64,000 nucleotides of DNA from Phycisphaerales bacterium (GCA_007693765.1 RECZ01000109.1:16090-80089); one strand, 5' to 3'. Positions 9,837 to 19,290 are shown, counted from the stretch's first letter. The notes: generated by a model from the sequence alone, not told the origin. Program-made: numbers and translations.

Positions 9837-9842
9837 TACAGT
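9837..9842 (+). promoter_or_regulatory. -10-like hexamer of miaA (leaderless spacing)
   Basis: TACAGT ends 6 nt before the GTG at 9849, so transcription would begin at or next to the start codon. No -35 of note. One of a recurring set in this window. Confidence 0.4.
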
Positions 9843-9848
9843 GCCCGC

Positions 9849-10775
9849 GTGCGACGCTTTCCCGTGATCGTCGGCCCGACCGCCGGGGGCAAGAGCGCCC
9901 TCGCGCTCGACCTCGCCGCGCGCTTCGGGAACGCGGAGATCGTCAGCGCCGACTCGATGCAGGTCTTCCGGCGCATGGACATCGGCACCGCCAAACCGAC
10001 GCCCGAAGAGCGGGTCGCCGTCCCCCACCACCTCATCGACATCGTCGAACCGAGCGAGCCCTTCAGCGTCGACGACTGGCTGGGCCGCGCCGAGCGGGTG
10101 ATCGCCGACGTACGGGCACGAGGCGCCCTCCCCATCGTCGTCGGCGGCACGCTGCTCTACGCCAAGGCCCTGCTCGAGGGCCTCTTCGAGGGTCCGGAGC
10201 CCGACGCCGCCCTGCGCGACGCCCTCGCCGCGATGGACCCGCACGAACGACGCGCCGAACTCGAACGCGTCGACCCCGCCGCGGCCGCGCGGATCCACTT
10301 CAACGATGTCCGGCGCACGGTCCGCGCGATCGAGGTGCATCGCCTCACCGGCACGCCGATCAGCGCCTTGCAACGCGAGTGGGAGAGCGGCCGCACCCGC
10401 CCCGACGCCCTGCTTGTCGGGCTGGACTGGCCCACGGAAGCGATCAACCGGCGCATCAACGCCCGCGTCCGCGAGATGGTGGGCCGCGGGCTGGTCGCGG
10501 AGGTGCGGGCGCTCTGGGAACACGGGGTGCTCGGCGCCCAGGCGCGGGAGGCGCTGGGCTACAAGCAGCTCGTCGGAGCGTTCGAGCGGGGCGGGTCGGA
10601 GGAGGCGATCGCGGACGCGGTGGAGCGGATCAAGGTCGAGACGCGACGCTTCGCCAAGAATCAGCGGACGTGGCTTCGCCGGCTCCGCACCACCCCCGGA
10701 TCGTTGTGGATCGACGCCGCGTCCGACCCCGCCGAGACGTGGGGGCAGCGGGCCCTGGAGGCTCTCGAGCCCTGA
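9849..10775 (+). CDS. miaA: tRNA dimethylallyltransferase
   Basis: A 308-residue enzyme that adds a dimethylallyl group to A37 of tRNAs reading UNN codons. The P-loop GPTAGGKSA is at the very N-terminus, followed by SADSMQVFRRMDIGTAKP, HHLIDIVEP, VGGTLLYAKALLEGL and VRAIEVHRLTGTPIS, all in family order and spacing. GTG at 9849 is preferred: it puts the P-loop at about residue 8 as is normal and matches the usual 300-320 length. The frame is open further upstream, but that would add 31 Arg/Gly-rich residues. It is divergent from pgk; no SD site precedes the start, and a -10-like TACAGT sits 6 nt upstream. Confidence 0.95.
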   Translation: MRRFPVIVGPTAGGKSALALDLAARFGNAEIVSADSMQVFRRMDIGTAKPTPEERVAVPHHLIDIVEPSEPFSVDDWLGRAERVIADVRARGALPIVVGGTLLYAKALLEGLFEGPEPDAALRDALAAMDPHERRAELERVDPAAAARIHFNDVRRTVRAIEVHRLTGTPISALQREWESGRTRPDALLVGLDWPTEAINRRINARVREMVGRGLVAEVRALWEHGVLGAQAREALGYKQLVGAFERGGSEEAIADAVERIKVETRRFAKNQRTWLRRLRTTPGSLWIDAASDPAETWGQRALEALEP

Positions 10776-10859
10776 TGCGCAGGGGTTGCGCGGGTGAACA
10801 GACGTGCTGGACCGAGGGGGCCCCGGCATCCTGACAGCATGTGAACAAAACCGGCCGTC

Positions 10860-10888
10860 TTGACATTTCCCCCCGTTCCGCCTTACCT
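10860..10888 (+). promoter_or_regulatory. candidate topA promoter
   Basis: A consensus -35 TTGACA (10860-10865) with 17-nt spacing to TTACCT (10883-10888). The -10 is weak. Predicted transcript start is about 40 nt before the topA ATG, leaving room for its GGGAGA site. Confidence 0.4.
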
Positions 10889-10935
10889 CGGAACGCCCGA
10901 GAGCCGAATGGCGTGCCACTCGGACCTGGGAGAAT

Positions 10936-13626
10936 ATGGCCAAGAAACCTACTACAACCCGAACAAAGAAGGCGCCAACCAAGAAGACGGCGCGGTCCAA
11001 GGCCGGCGCCCCGCGCTCCAAGGGCTCGTCGGAGCGCGTCAACGCCACCGGCAAGCAGTTGGTGATCGTGGAGTCGCCGGCCAAGGCGAAAACTATCAAT
11101 AAATACCTCGGCTCCGGCTACGTGGTGAAGGCCTCGGTGGGCCACGTCCGCGACCTGCCGACGAAGTCGAAGAAGGGCGAGAAGGCCCCCGTGCCCGGCG
11201 TCGACCTCGAGCACGACTTCGAGCCCTCCTACGAGGTGCTGCCCGGCAAGTCCAAGACGGTGACCGAGCTCAAGCGGGCGGCCAAGCAGGCCTCCGACAT
11301 CTGGTTCGCGACGGATCTTGACCGCGAGGGCGAGGCGATCGCCTGGCACCTCGCGCAGGAACTGGGCATCAAGCCCGGCGACGCCAAACGCGTGGTCTTC
11401 AACGCCATCACGGCGACGGAGATCAAGCGGGCGTTCTCCAACCCCCACCCGATCGACGAGAACAAGGTCAACGCCCAGCAGGCCCGGCGCGTGCTCGACC
11501 GCATCGTGGGCTACCAGGTGTCGCCGCTGCTGTGGAAGAAGGTGGCCCGGGGCCTGAGCGCCGGGCGGGTGCAGTCCGTCGCGGTGCGCCTCGTCGTGGA
11601 GCGCGAGCGCGAGATCCGCGCCTTCGTGCCCGATGAGTACTGGCGCATCACCGGGCGGTTCGCGCTCGACGAATCGACCGCCAGGAAGCTCATGGGCGAG
11701 TGGGGCGCGTTCCTCGAGACGCGCGACGAGAAGGGCGCAGTGCCCACGATCAAGGCCCAGAACGCGTGGCTTGCCCAGCGCGGCGCCGTGAGTGCCGAGC
11801 TCGTCGAGGTCGGTGGCGAGAAGTTCGAGATCGCCGGCAAGGGTGGCGACGACGCGGCCCAGCCCGCCGATCTCTCCCCGCGTGTGCTCGACGTCGTGCG
11901 GCTCGCCGGCCTGACGAACGTCGAGGCCGACGCCGCGGAGGACGAAGCCGCCAAGGGCCCCGCGCGGTGGAAGCGCACGGTCACCGGGACCGTCGACGCC
12001 TCGACGCCCTACAAGGTCACGTCCATTGAGACGAAGCGGACGAGTTCGCGTCCGCCCGCGCCGTTCATCACGTCCACGCTGCAGCAGGCCGCGTCGTCGC
12101 GCCTCTCCTTCGGCGCCCAGCGCACCATGCGGGCTGCGCAGCAGTTGTACGAGGGCGTGGACATCCCCGGCGAGGGCTCCGTCGGCCTCATCACGTACAT
12201 GCGTACGGATTCGACGCACCTCACTGGCGACGCCATCCAGATGGCCCGCGACTTCATCCAGCGCACCTATGGCGACAAGTACCTGCCCGAGAAGCCCAAC
12301 TTCTTCTCCTCATCCAACAGGTCGGCGCAGGAGGCGCACGAGGCGATCCGCCCCACCTCGCTCGATCACCCCCCCGAGAAGATCCGCAACTCCCTCAAGC
12401 CAGATCAGTTCCGCCTTTACCAGCTCATCTGGGACCGCTTCGTCGCCTGCCAGATGACGCCCTCGCAGTGGGACGCGACGAGCGTGCTCATCACCGGCGG
12501 CACGGACCCCAAGACCCCCGTCACCTTCCGTGCTACTGGGCGCGTGCTGGTGTTCGACGGCTACCTCCGCGTCGCCGGCGTGCCGCAGGCCACCGACGAG
12601 CAGACGCTGCCCTCGCTCGAAGAATCGCGGCCCATGTGCCCGTTCGCCATCGAGCCAGACCAGCGCTTCACCTCGCCCCCGCCGCGGTACAGCGAGGCCT
12701 CGCTCATCAAAACGCTCGAGAGCGAGGGCATCGGCCGCCCTTCCACGTACGCCTCGATCATCCAGGTGATCCAGGACCGCAAGTACGCCGAGCAGATCGA
12801 GCGGCGCTTCTACGCGACCGACCTCGGTGAGGTCGTGACCGACAAGCTCATCGAGGCCTTCCCCGAGATCATGGAGCTCGGCTACACCCGCGACCTCGAG
12901 CTCGAGCTCGACTCCATCGAGGACGACAACAAGGACTGGATCGCTGTCCTGCACTCCTTCTACGGCCCCTTCAAGGACCAGCTCGAGCGCGCCCACGACG
13001 AGCTCACCCACGCCAAGGCCGAGACCACGCCCGCGCCCGCCGAGTACAAGTGCGAGAAGTGCGGCAGCTCGCTCGTCTACCGCTTCGGCAAGAGCGGGCG
13101 GTTCCTCTCCTGCTCCACCTACCCCACCTGCGACTACGCCTGCCCCATCGACCGCGAGGGCAAACCCCGCCCGATCGAGGTCTCCGACGTCGCCTGCCAC
13201 AAGTGCGGCAAGCCGATGATCAAGCGCACCGGGCGATTCGGCCCCTTCTACGGCTGCTCCGGCTACCCCGAGTGCGACGGCATCCTCAAGGCCGACAAGC
13301 AGGGCCGCCCCGTCGCCCCCGCCACGCCGCCGCTGGAAACCGACATGCCCTGCACCAAGTGCAGCGACGGCGCCCTCGTTCTCCGCAACGGCGCCCGCGG
13401 GCCGTGGCTCTCGTGCTCTCGCTACCCCAAGTGTCGCGGCCGGGGCAAGTGGTCCGAACTGACAGACGACGTGCGCACCAAGTGGGAGAACGCGCTGGCC
13501 GCGCACGAGAAGGCGCACCCGACGCCGATCATCCGCGACCTCGAGGGCGAGGCCCTGACGGACGCGAAGGGCAAGCCCATCGAACGCGAGGGCGAGGGCG
13601 ACGACGCCGGCAGCGCCGCCGCCTGA
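10936..13626 (+). CDS. topA: DNA topoisomerase I
   Basis: An 896-residue type IA topoisomerase that relaxes negative supercoils. A Lys/Arg-rich tail of about 35 residues leads into the TOPRIM domain (LVIVESPAKAKTINKYLG; acidic DLDREGEA). The catalytic tyrosine is Tyr421 in GLITYMRTDS. The region about 305-350 (acidic, Ala-rich) appears to be an insert. Three C4 zinc fingers close the protein: CEKCGSS...CSTYPTC, CHKCGKP...CSGYPEC and CTKCSDG...CSRYPKC. The ATG follows a GGGAGA ribosome site by 3-4 nt. Downstream a ClC gene starts 90 bp later. The name is secure from active-site and finger motifs. Confidence 0.97.
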   Translation: MAKKPTTTRTKKAPTKKTARSKAGAPRSKGSSERVNATGKQLVIVESPAKAKTINKYLGSGYVVKASVGHVRDLPTKSKKGEKAPVPGVDLEHDFEPSYEVLPGKSKTVTELKRAAKQASDIWFATDLDREGEAIAWHLAQELGIKPGDAKRVVFNAITATEIKRAFSNPHPIDENKVNAQQARRVLDRIVGYQVSPLLWKKVARGLSAGRVQSVAVRLVVEREREIRAFVPDEYWRITGRFALDESTARKLMGEWGAFLETRDEKGAVPTIKAQNAWLAQRGAVSAELVEVGGEKFEIAGKGGDDAAQPADLSPRVLDVVRLAGLTNVEADAAEDEAAKGPARWKRTVTGTVDASTPYKVTSIETKRTSSRPPAPFITSTLQQAASSRLSFGAQRTMRAAQQLYEGVDIPGEGSVGLITYMRTDSTHLTGDAIQMARDFIQRTYGDKYLPEKPNFFSSSNRSAQEAHEAIRPTSLDHPPEKIRNSLKPDQFRLYQLIWDRFVACQMTPSQWDATSVLITGGTDPKTPVTFRATGRVLVFDGYLRVAGVPQATDEQTLPSLEESRPMCPFAIEPDQRFTSPPPRYSEASLIKTLESEGIGRPSTYASIIQVIQDRKYAEQIERRFYATDLGEVVTDKLIEAFPEIMELGYTRDLELELDSIEDDNKDWIAVLHSFYGPFKDQLERAHDELTHAKAETTPAPAEYKCEKCGSSLVYRFGKSGRFLSCSTYPTCDYACPIDREGKPRPIEVSDVACHKCGKPMIKRTGRFGPFYGCSGYPECDGILKADKQGRPVAPATPPLETDMPCTKCSDGALVLRNGARGPWLSCSRYPKCRGRGKWSELTDDVRTKWENALAAHEKAHPTPIIRDLEGEALTDAKGKPIEREGEGDDAGSAAA

Positions 13627-13716
13627 CCCGCCCCGGCGCCGGAGCGCGCCGACAGACTCGACCGATCCTGTAGGCTGGGCGTCGCCGGAGCGTGCCGCCC
13701 CGGCCGGTGATCACGC

Positions 13717-15615
13717 ATGACGGACGTCGGCGAACAACCGCGACCCTCTACCCCCGGCGACCCGCCCAAGCCCGCGTGGCGCGCGGTCTTTTCCCACATC
13801 AACAACGCCCGCGACTGGTGGCTGGTCTGCATCGGCGCGATGATCGGCGTCGTCACCGCGATGGGCGCGATCGGGTTCGTGACGCTCGTGCACTGGGCCG
13901 AGGACCGCGCCGCGCAGGCCGCGCGGGAGTGGCCGTGGTGGACGCTCCCCGCCATCCCCATGCTCGGCGCCCTGCTCACGGGGTTGCTCGTCCACTACTT
14001 CGCGCGTGAGGCGCGCGGGCACGGCGTGCCCGAGGTGATGGACGCCATCGTGCGCCGGGGCGGCAAGGTGCGCCCGCGTGTGGCGATCGTGAAATCCATC
14101 GCCAGCGCGTGCACGATCGGGTCGGGTGGGTCGGCCGGCGCCGAGGGGCCCATCGTGCAGATCGGCGCCGCCATCGGCAGCGCGATCTCGCAGGTGCTGC
14201 GGGTCTCGCGCGAGCACACCAACACGCTGCTCGGCTGCGGCGCCGCGGCGGGCATCGCCTCGGTCTTCAACGCCCCGATCGCGGGCGTCTTCTTCGTGCT
14301 GGAGATCCTGCTCCGCGACTTTTCCGTGCGCACGTTCACGCCCATCGTGATCGCCAGCGTCTTCTCGACCGCCGTCACGCAGGCCGTGCTCGGCGAGAAC
14401 GAGGCCCTCTTCGCCTCGGCGCGCGAGATCGAGGGCTACGCCTTCACGTTCGGCGAGCTCCCCAGCTACATCGCGCTGGGGCTCCTGTGCGGCGTGATCG
14501 CGGTGATCTTCGTGCGCATGCTCTACGCGTCGGAGGACGTCGCCGCCCGCGTGCCGGTGCACCCGGTGGTCAAGCCCGTCATCGGCGCGCTGCTGCTGGG
14601 GCTGCTCGGGCTGGCGTACCTCGCGATGCTCCGCGGCGGGCCGGGCGCACCGACGTACCCCTCGTTCTTCGGCAACGGCTACGAAGCGATCCGCAACCTC
14701 ATCAACCCCATCTCGTACCGCGCCGGCGCATCGGACGCGATGGCCAACGTGCCCATCGGCGGCGTGCTGGACGCCGAACTCGCCTCCGCCGTGCCCTTCA
14801 CGCTCTGGGTCGTCGGGCTGATGCTGGTCTTCAAGATCGTGGGAACGTGCTGCACGCTGGGCTCGGGCGGATCGGGCGGCGTGTTCGCGCCCTCGCTGTT
14901 CATGGGCGCCGCCGCGGGCGCCGTGTTCGGCATCGCGCTCGAACGCATCGGCCTCATGCCCCCGGGCGGCTCTCCCGCGGCGTACGCGCTGGTGGGCATG
15001 GCGGCGCTCGTCGCGGGCACCACGCACGCGCCGCTGACCGCCATCCTCATCCTCTTCGAGATCACGCGCGACGTGTACGTGCTGCTGCCCATCATGCTCG
15101 CGGCCGTGGTCGCCACGCTGCTCGCGCAGTTGCTGCTGCGTGACTCGGTCTACTCACTCAAGCTGCGCCGCCGGGGCGTGCGTCTGGGCACGACCATGGA
15201 CTGGACGATCATGCGGCGCATCAACGCCCGGCAGGTGCAGCTCACGCCGCACGTCGGCGTCCGCCTCGGCGATCCGGCGTCGCGGCTGCTCGACATCGTC
15301 CAGCGCTACCAGGTGGAGGACTTCGTCGTGCTCAGCGCCGACGGGCGCTACGCGGGCATGGTCACCGGGCGCGACCTGCGCACCGCGCTGATCGCGCACG
15401 AGGCGCTCCCCCTGCTCGTCGTCGAGGAACTCACGCGCACCGACCTGCCCACCATCGATCCCAACGAGACGCTCGACACCGTCATGGACAAGTTCTCCGG
15501 GCACGACGTCTCCAGCCTCCCCGTGGTGGACCCGGACGACACCTCCCGCGTCCTGGGCCTGATGACCCGCGCCCGCATGCTCCAGCGCTACCAGCGGGCG
15601 CTGGAGGAAGACTGA
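13717..15615 (+). CDS. ClC-family chloride channel/transporter with CBS pair
   Basis: A 632-residue inner-membrane protein with about ten hydrophobic helices, a ClC anion channel or H+/Cl- exchanger. Ion-path motifs visible are GSGGSAGAEGP (residues 134-144; this variant keeps the gating Glu of the usual GREGP), the GVFFVLEILLRDF region, and GSGGSGGVFAPS (from 383). The C-terminal 120 residues are a tandem CBS pair (GDPASRLLDIVQRYQVEDFVVL... and TIDPNETLDTVMDKFSGHDVSSLPVVD), which usually senses adenine nucleotides. Whether it is channel or exchanger cannot be told without the proton-glutamate position. ATG at 13717 starts just before a soluble N-terminal helix. Confidence 0.92.
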   Translation: MTDVGEQPRPSTPGDPPKPAWRAVFSHINNARDWWLVCIGAMIGVVTAMGAIGFVTLVHWAEDRAAQAAREWPWWTLPAIPMLGALLTGLLVHYFAREARGHGVPEVMDAIVRRGGKVRPRVAIVKSIASACTIGSGGSAGAEGPIVQIGAAIGSAISQVLRVSREHTNTLLGCGAAAGIASVFNAPIAGVFFVLEILLRDFSVRTFTPIVIASVFSTAVTQAVLGENEALFASAREIEGYAFTFGELPSYIALGLLCGVIAVIFVRMLYASEDVAARVPVHPVVKPVIGALLLGLLGLAYLAMLRGGPGAPTYPSFFGNGYEAIRNLINPISYRAGASDAMANVPIGGVLDAELASAVPFTLWVVGLMLVFKIVGTCCTLGSGGSGGVFAPSLFMGAAAGAVFGIALERIGLMPPGGSPAAYALVGMAALVAGTTHAPLTAILILFEITRDVYVLLPIMLAAVVATLLAQLLLRDSVYSLKLRRRGVRLGTTMDWTIMRRINARQVQLTPHVGVRLGDPASRLLDIVQRYQVEDFVVLSADGRYAGMVTGRDLRTALIAHEALPLLVVEELTRTDLPTIDPNETLDTVMDKFSGHDVSSLPVVDPDDTSRVLGLMTRARMLQRYQRALEED

Positions 15616-15651
15616 TCCGGCGCCGGACGCGACAACCCACGCCCCGCCGGC

Positions 15652-15657
15652 GACAAT
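15652..15657 (+). promoter_or_regulatory. -10-like hexamer of rnpA (leaderless spacing)
   Basis: GACAAT ends 6 nt before the rnpA GTG at 15664. It lies 37 nt after the stop of the ClC gene and would give rnpA-yidD their own leaderless transcript. Confidence 0.4.
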
Positions 15658-15663
15658 CACTCC

Positions 15664-16128
15664 GTGGACGCCGCCCCCCACCCACCCCGGTTCACCTTCC
15701 GCCGCGCCGACAGGCTCACCCACGCGCGTGAGTTCCAGGCCGTCTACAAGGCCGGCGTGCGCAAGGTGCGCGGCCCGCTGATCGTCTTCGCGTTGCCCAA
15801 CGGGCTCCCGCGGGCGCGTCTCGGCCTCTCCGTCGGGCGGCGCGTGGGCAACGCCGTGGCGCGCAACCGAGTCAAACGCCTCGTCCGCGACGCCTTCCGA
15901 CTCGAACGGCACGCCCTCCCGCCGGGGTACGACCTCGTCGTGAGCGTGCGCCCGCACGAACCCGTCGGCCTCGCCGAGCACCGCGCCCATTTCTCGGCCG
16001 CGTGGCGCGCGCTCGACAAGGAATGGCGGCGACGCGAGCAGCGACGCGGCGGCGGCGATGCGCCCATCGACCCGACGACCGATGCCTCCGGGGGCGCCTC
16101 CGGGGGCACTTCCGGGGGCACGCCGTGA
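15664..16128 (+). CDS. rnpA: ribonuclease P protein component
   Basis: A 154-residue basic protein, the protein subunit of RNase P, which matures tRNA 5' ends. The family signature [20 protein letters not shown] is at about 60-79, preceded by the F-x-R-A-D-R-L motif ([20 protein letters not shown]). The fold ends near residue 125; the final 20 residues are a Ser-Gly-Gly-Xaa tail encoded by three exact 12-bp repeats (see repeat entry). GTG at 15664 gives the normal short N-terminus. It overlaps yidD by GTGA. rpmH is not upstream, unlike the usual rpmH-rnpA order; a ClC gene is there instead. Confidence 0.95.
   Translation: MDAAPHPPRFTFRRADRLTHAREFQAVYKAGVRKVRGPLIVFALPNGLPRARLGLSVGRRVGNAVARNRVKRLVRDAFRLERHALPPGYDLVVSVRPHEPVGLAEHRAHFSAAWRALDKEWRRREQRRGGGDAPIDPTTDASGGASGGTSGGTP
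16087..16122 (+). repeat. 12-bp iteration inside the rnpA tail
   Basis: Three head-to-tail units of TCCGGGGGCRNN (16087-16098, 16099-16110, 16111-16122), exactly 12 bp each, read in frame as Ser-Gly-Gly-Ala/Thr. On the other strand the core is GCCCCCGGA, shared with the repeats near 31.2, 34.5, 40.3 and 61.3 kb. Confidence 0.85.
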
Positions 16129-16424
16129 GCGCGCCGATCGACAACACGGCGAAGCGGCGCGCCAGGCTCGCCGCGCCGCTGATCGCGCTGGTGCGCGGGT
16201 ATCAGATGGCCCTCTCGCCCATCTTCGGCGGCCGATGCCGCTTCCACCCCTCGTGCAGCCGGTACGCGATCGACGCACTGCGCGAGCACGGCCCACTGCG
16301 AGGGTCGTGGCTCACGGTGCGTCGTCTGCTCCGATGCCACCCGCTGGGCGGATCGGGCTTCGACCCGGTTCCCGACCCCTCGCCGCCCCGACATCGCCCA
16401 AACGAAGAGCGAAACGGTGGGTGA
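16125..16424 (+). CDS. yidD: membrane protein insertion efficiency factor YidD
   Basis: A 99-residue protein of the YidD family, thought to help YidC-dependent membrane insertion. The signature is clear: [13 protein letters not shown], then [17 protein letters not shown] and [21 protein letters not shown] at 16125 overlaps the rnpA stop (GTGA), which is the standard rnpA-yidD coupling and decides the start; the frame is open upstream but that part lies inside rnpA. The usual next gene, yidC, is not here but 16 kb away beside mnmE, on the other strand. Confidence 0.93.
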   Translation: MSAPIDNTAKRRARLAAPLIALVRGYQMALSPIFGGRCRFHPSCSRYAIDALREHGPLRGSWLTVRRLLRCHPLGGSGFDPVPDPSPPRHRPNEERNGG

Positions 16425-16535
16425 GGTCAAGTCGGGGCCTGACGCGGGACGAATGTAAGCGTACACTCACTCCAGTGACCGGGTCGCCCGGCCCGGCGCC
16501 CATACTCCACCCGCACGAGGCCCTCGACCGCGTCC

Positions 16536-17144
16536 ATGAGCAGACTCCCCGCGAAAGAACGACGCGAGCAGTTGCTCGACAAGGCCGCCGGCCTCTTCGC
16601 CGAGCGCGGGTATTCCGGCGCAACCACCGCCGAACTGGCCAAGGCCGCCGGCGTGACCGAGCCGATCATCTACCGGCACTTCGCCTCCAAGAAAGACCTC
16701 TTCATCGCCCTGATCCGGCGCACGGGCGTCGACACCATCCGCTTGTGGAAGGACTATCTCGGCGATGCCCCGACCCCCGCCGAGCGCCTGGCGCGACTCA
16801 TCGGCGCCAACCCCATGGTGCTCGATCAGGGCCGCGGCGTGTACCGCGTCATCGTGCAGGCGATGACCGAGTCGCAGGACGACGACGTGCGCGAAGCGCT
16901 GCACGAGCACATCGCGGCCCTGCACGCGTTCCTCACCGAGCAGATCGAGGTCGCGCAGGAATCCGGCGCGGTCAGCAAGCGGTTCACGCCCTCCATCACC
17001 GCGTGGCTGCTGCTGCACCTCGGCCTCGGATACGGCATGCTCGCCGCCCTGAACGTGCCCGGGCACGCCGTCGACGCCGACGGCAAGCACAAGCACGTGC
17101 GCGACGCGATCGAGGAACTCATGCTGGGGCGCCGCGAGGGCTGA
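16536..17144 (+). CDS. TetR-family transcriptional regulator
   Basis: A 202-residue regulator. The N-terminal helix-turn-helix is typical TetR: REQLLDKAAGLFAERGYSGATTAELAKAAGVTEPIIYRHFASKKDLFIALI (about residues 9-60). The C-terminal ligand domain is helical and without recognisable specificity. It ends 9 bp from the convergent MlaF-like ATPase gene; in other phyla TetR genes sit near lipid or drug transporters, so it may govern one, but this is inference from position. A TACACT step about 65 nt upstream of ATG could be its -10. No operator palindrome was found. Confidence 0.9.
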   Translation: MSRLPAKERREQLLDKAAGLFAERGYSGATTAELAKAAGVTEPIIYRHFASKKDLFIALIRRTGVDTIRLWKDYLGDAPTPAERLARLIGANPMVLDQGRGVYRVIVQAMTESQDDDVREALHEHIAALHAFLTEQIEVAQESGAVSKRFTPSITAWLLLHLGLGYGMLAALNVPGHAVDADGKHKHVRDAIEELMLGRREG

Positions 17145-17153
17145 ACCGCGGGG

Positions 17154-17990
17154 CTACTCGCTCGTGCGCGGGTGAGCGTGCAGCACCGGCATCTGCTCGA
17201 AATACGGCCGGATGATCGCCGATTCGGCCCGCTCGAATCCCCCGTACTCGCCGTCGAAGTGCACGCGCCCGTCGTGCAGCATCACGACGCGCGGGCGGAG
17301 TCGGCGCAGGAGCTCACGGTCGTGGGTGATGATGACGGTGGTGCGTGCGCACGCCCCGCTGCGCTGCTCGCGGTGCGTCTCGGCGATGAGCTCGTGCACC
17401 TGCCCGGCATGCATGGGGTCGAGCCCCGCGGTGGGCTCGTCGTAGAAGATGATCGTCGGGTCCATCGACAGCGCCCGCGCGATGGAGACGCGCTTGGCCA
17501 TGCCGCCCGAGAGCGCATCGCGGTCCTTCTCGAGCAGCGCATCTGTGTCGTCGAAGCCGACGCGGCGCAGCGCCGCCGTGGCCCGCTCGCGGATCTGCGC
17601 CTCGGGCATGCGCTTGTTCTCACGCAGCCAGAGAGCGATGTTCTCCAGCACCGTTCCGGAGAAGAGCGCGTTCTTCTGGAACACCACCGCCCAGTGCAGG
17701 CGCACGCGGTCCATGGCGTCCTCGTCGATGGCGTGGACGTCGACCAGCGGGGCCTCCGGGTCGCTGTGGTCGGCGATCAGCACCCGGCCCCGGTCGGGCC
17801 GGAGGTTGCCGATCATCGTGTCCAGCAGCACCGTCTTGCCGCAGCCGGAGCCGCCCACGATGGCCACGATCTCGGCGCGCCGCACCTCGAGGTCCACGCC
17901 GAGCAGCACGCGGTTGCTCCCAAACGACTTGTGCACGCCTTCGACGCGCGCCTCTGGGGGCGCATCCGTGCGCGGCGGGGGCTGGGTCAT
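17154..17990 (-). CDS. ABC transporter ATP-binding protein, MlaF-like
   Basis: A 278-residue ATPase. Walker A GGSGCGKT, signature LSGGMAKRVSIARAL and Walker B IIFYDEPTAGLDP occur in order; the LSGGM form and the VVFQKNALFSGTVLENI Q-loop region are typical of the MlaF/Mkl group, which powers phospholipid or sterol movement between membranes. No MlaE-type permease or MlaD gene is beside it, so its membrane partners must lie elsewhere. ATG at 17988-17990 is chosen over an upstream in-frame ATG because the first 55 residues of the longer frame overlap the divergent gene and lack family resemblance. A TACGCT hexamer 8 nt upstream suggests a leaderless transcript. Confidence 0.88.
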   Translation of the reverse strand: MTQPPPRTDAPPEARVEGVHKSFGSNRVLLGVDLEVRRAEIVAIVGGSGCGKTVLLDTMIGNLRPDRGRVLIADHSDPEAPLVDVHAIDEDAMDRVRLHWAVVFQKNALFSGTVLENIALWLRENKRMPEAQIRERATAALRRVGFDDTDALLEKDRDALSGGMAKRVSIARALSMDPTIIFYDEPTAGLDPMHAGQVHELIAETHREQRSGACARTTVIITHDRELLRRLRPRVVMLHDGRVHFDGEYGGFERAESAIIRPYFEQMPVLHAHPRTSE

Positions 17991-17998
17991 CGCGGCGC

Positions 17999-18004
17999 AG
18001 CGTA
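17999..18004 (-). promoter_or_regulatory. -10-like hexamer of the MlaF-like gene
   Basis: TACGCT on the minus strand ends 8 nt before the ATG at 17990. It is back to back with the plus-strand hexamer at 18038, so the 60-bp gap would drive both genes. Confidence 0.3.
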
Positions 18005-18037
18005 CCGGATCGCGGCGCGCCACGCGGTCAGCGCACG

Positions 18038-18043
18038 TACCAT
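18038..18043 (+). promoter_or_regulatory. -10-like hexamer of the cysteine desulfurase gene
   Basis: TACCAT ends 7 nt before the GTG at 18051, the spacing expected for a leaderless mRNA. Confidence 0.4.
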
Positions 18044-18050
18044 CGGGGGC

Positions 18051-19232
18051 GTGATCTACCTCGACAACAACGCGACGACCCGCCCCTCGCCCGGCGTGAT
18101 CGAGGCCGTCCGGCGTGCGCTGGAGCAGGATTGGGCGAACCCGTCGTCCATCCACCGCCCGGGGCAGTCAGCGCGCCGGGTCGTCGAACTGGCGCGGGAG
18201 AGCGTCGCCGCGCTGATCGGGGCGCGGGCGCGCGACGTCGTGTTCACGTCCGGGGGGACGGAGTCGATCGACCTCGCCTTCCGCGGCGCCCTCCGCGCCA
18301 CGGGGCGCCGCGTCGTCGTCACCACCGCCGTCGAGCACGAGGCTGTGCGTTCGCTCTGCGACGCCCTCGAAACCACCGGCGTCGAGGTGCGCCAGATCCC
18401 GCTCGCCCGCGGCGGCGTGGCGGACGCCGACGCCCTGCCGGGACTGCTCACCGACGATGTGGCGCTGGTGAGCGTGCAGTGGGCGAACAACGAAACCGGG
18501 GCGGTCCAGCCCGTCGAGCGCATCGGCGCCCTCTGCCGCGAGCGCCGCATCCCCTTCCACTGCGACGGCACGCAATGGGCGGGCAAGATGCCGACCGACA
18601 TCAGCGCCACGCCCATCGACCTGCTCACGCTCTCAGCGCACAAACTGCACGGACCCAAGGGCGTCGGCGCGCTCGCCATCCGACGGGGGACCCCCCTCGC
18701 GCCCGTGCTCCACGGCGTGCAGGAGCAGGAACGGCGCGGCGGCACCGAGAATGTGCCCGGCATCGCCGGCTTCGGCGCCGCGGCGGAGGAGGCGCGGGCA
18801 TGGTTCGCCGAGGCATCGAACCGCGACCGCCTCGGCGCCCTGCGCGACCGTTTCGAACAGCGCGTGCTCGAACGCGTCCCCGATGCGCACGTCAACGGTC
18901 CCGCCGACCCCTGGCGCGCCGACCACCCCACGCGCCTCTGGAACACGACCAACATCGCCTTCCCGCGCCTGGAGGCCGAGGCCCTGCTGATGCTGCTGAG
19001 CGAGAAGGGTGTGTGCGCTTCCGCCGGCGCGGCGTGCTCATCGGGCTCGCTCGAACCATCCCCCGTGCTGCTGGCGATGGGCGTGGCGCCGGAGTATGCG
19101 CACGGCGCTATCCGTTTCAGCCTCTCGCGCGAATCGACGTGGGATGAACTGGAGCGGGCCGCGGCGATCATCGAGCAATGCGTCGGCAGGCTGCGCGCGT
19201 CGATGCCGCAGTCATCGAACGAACCCGCCTAA
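18051..19232 (+). CDS. cysteine desulfurase (NifS/IscS family)
   Basis: A 393-residue class V PLP enzyme that releases sulfur from cysteine as a persulfide for Fe-S clusters or tRNA thiolation. It opens with IYLDNNATTRPSPGVIEA; the cofactor lysine is in LSAHKLHGPKGVGAL, the EHEAV histidine stacks on PLP, and the catalytic cysteine lies in GVCASAGAACSSGS. GTG at 18051 puts YLDNNATT at residue 3 as in the family; the frame runs 880 bp further upstream only because it is the antisense of the MlaF-like gene. No iscU or sufC neighbour is visible, so IscS and SufS roles cannot be separated. Confidence 0.93.
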   Translation: MIYLDNNATTRPSPGVIEAVRRALEQDWANPSSIHRPGQSARRVVELARESVAALIGARARDVVFTSGGTESIDLAFRGALRATGRRVVVTTAVEHEAVRSLCDALETTGVEVRQIPLARGGVADADALPGLLTDDVALVSVQWANNETGAVQPVERIGALCRERRIPFHCDGTQWAGKMPTDISATPIDLLTLSAHKLHGPKGVGALAIRRGTPLAPVLHGVQEQERRGGTENVPGIAGFGAAAEEARAWFAEASNRDRLGALRDRFEQRVLERVPDAHVNGPADPWRADHPTRLWNTTNIAFPRLEAEALLMLLSEKGVCASAGAACSSGSLEPSPVLLAMGVAPEYAHGAIRFSLSRESTWDELERAAAIIEQCVGRLRASMPQSSNEPA

Positions 19233-19290
19233 CGCGGGGGACATCGTGCATTGGGTGATCCCGATGCGTTCCGCTGCTGAACACGCGCGC

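Noticed and set aside
17172..18050. Upstream extension of the cysteine desulfurase frame
   Set aside because: It is antisense to the MlaF-like ATPase gene, and the enzyme's conserved N-terminus begins at 18051.
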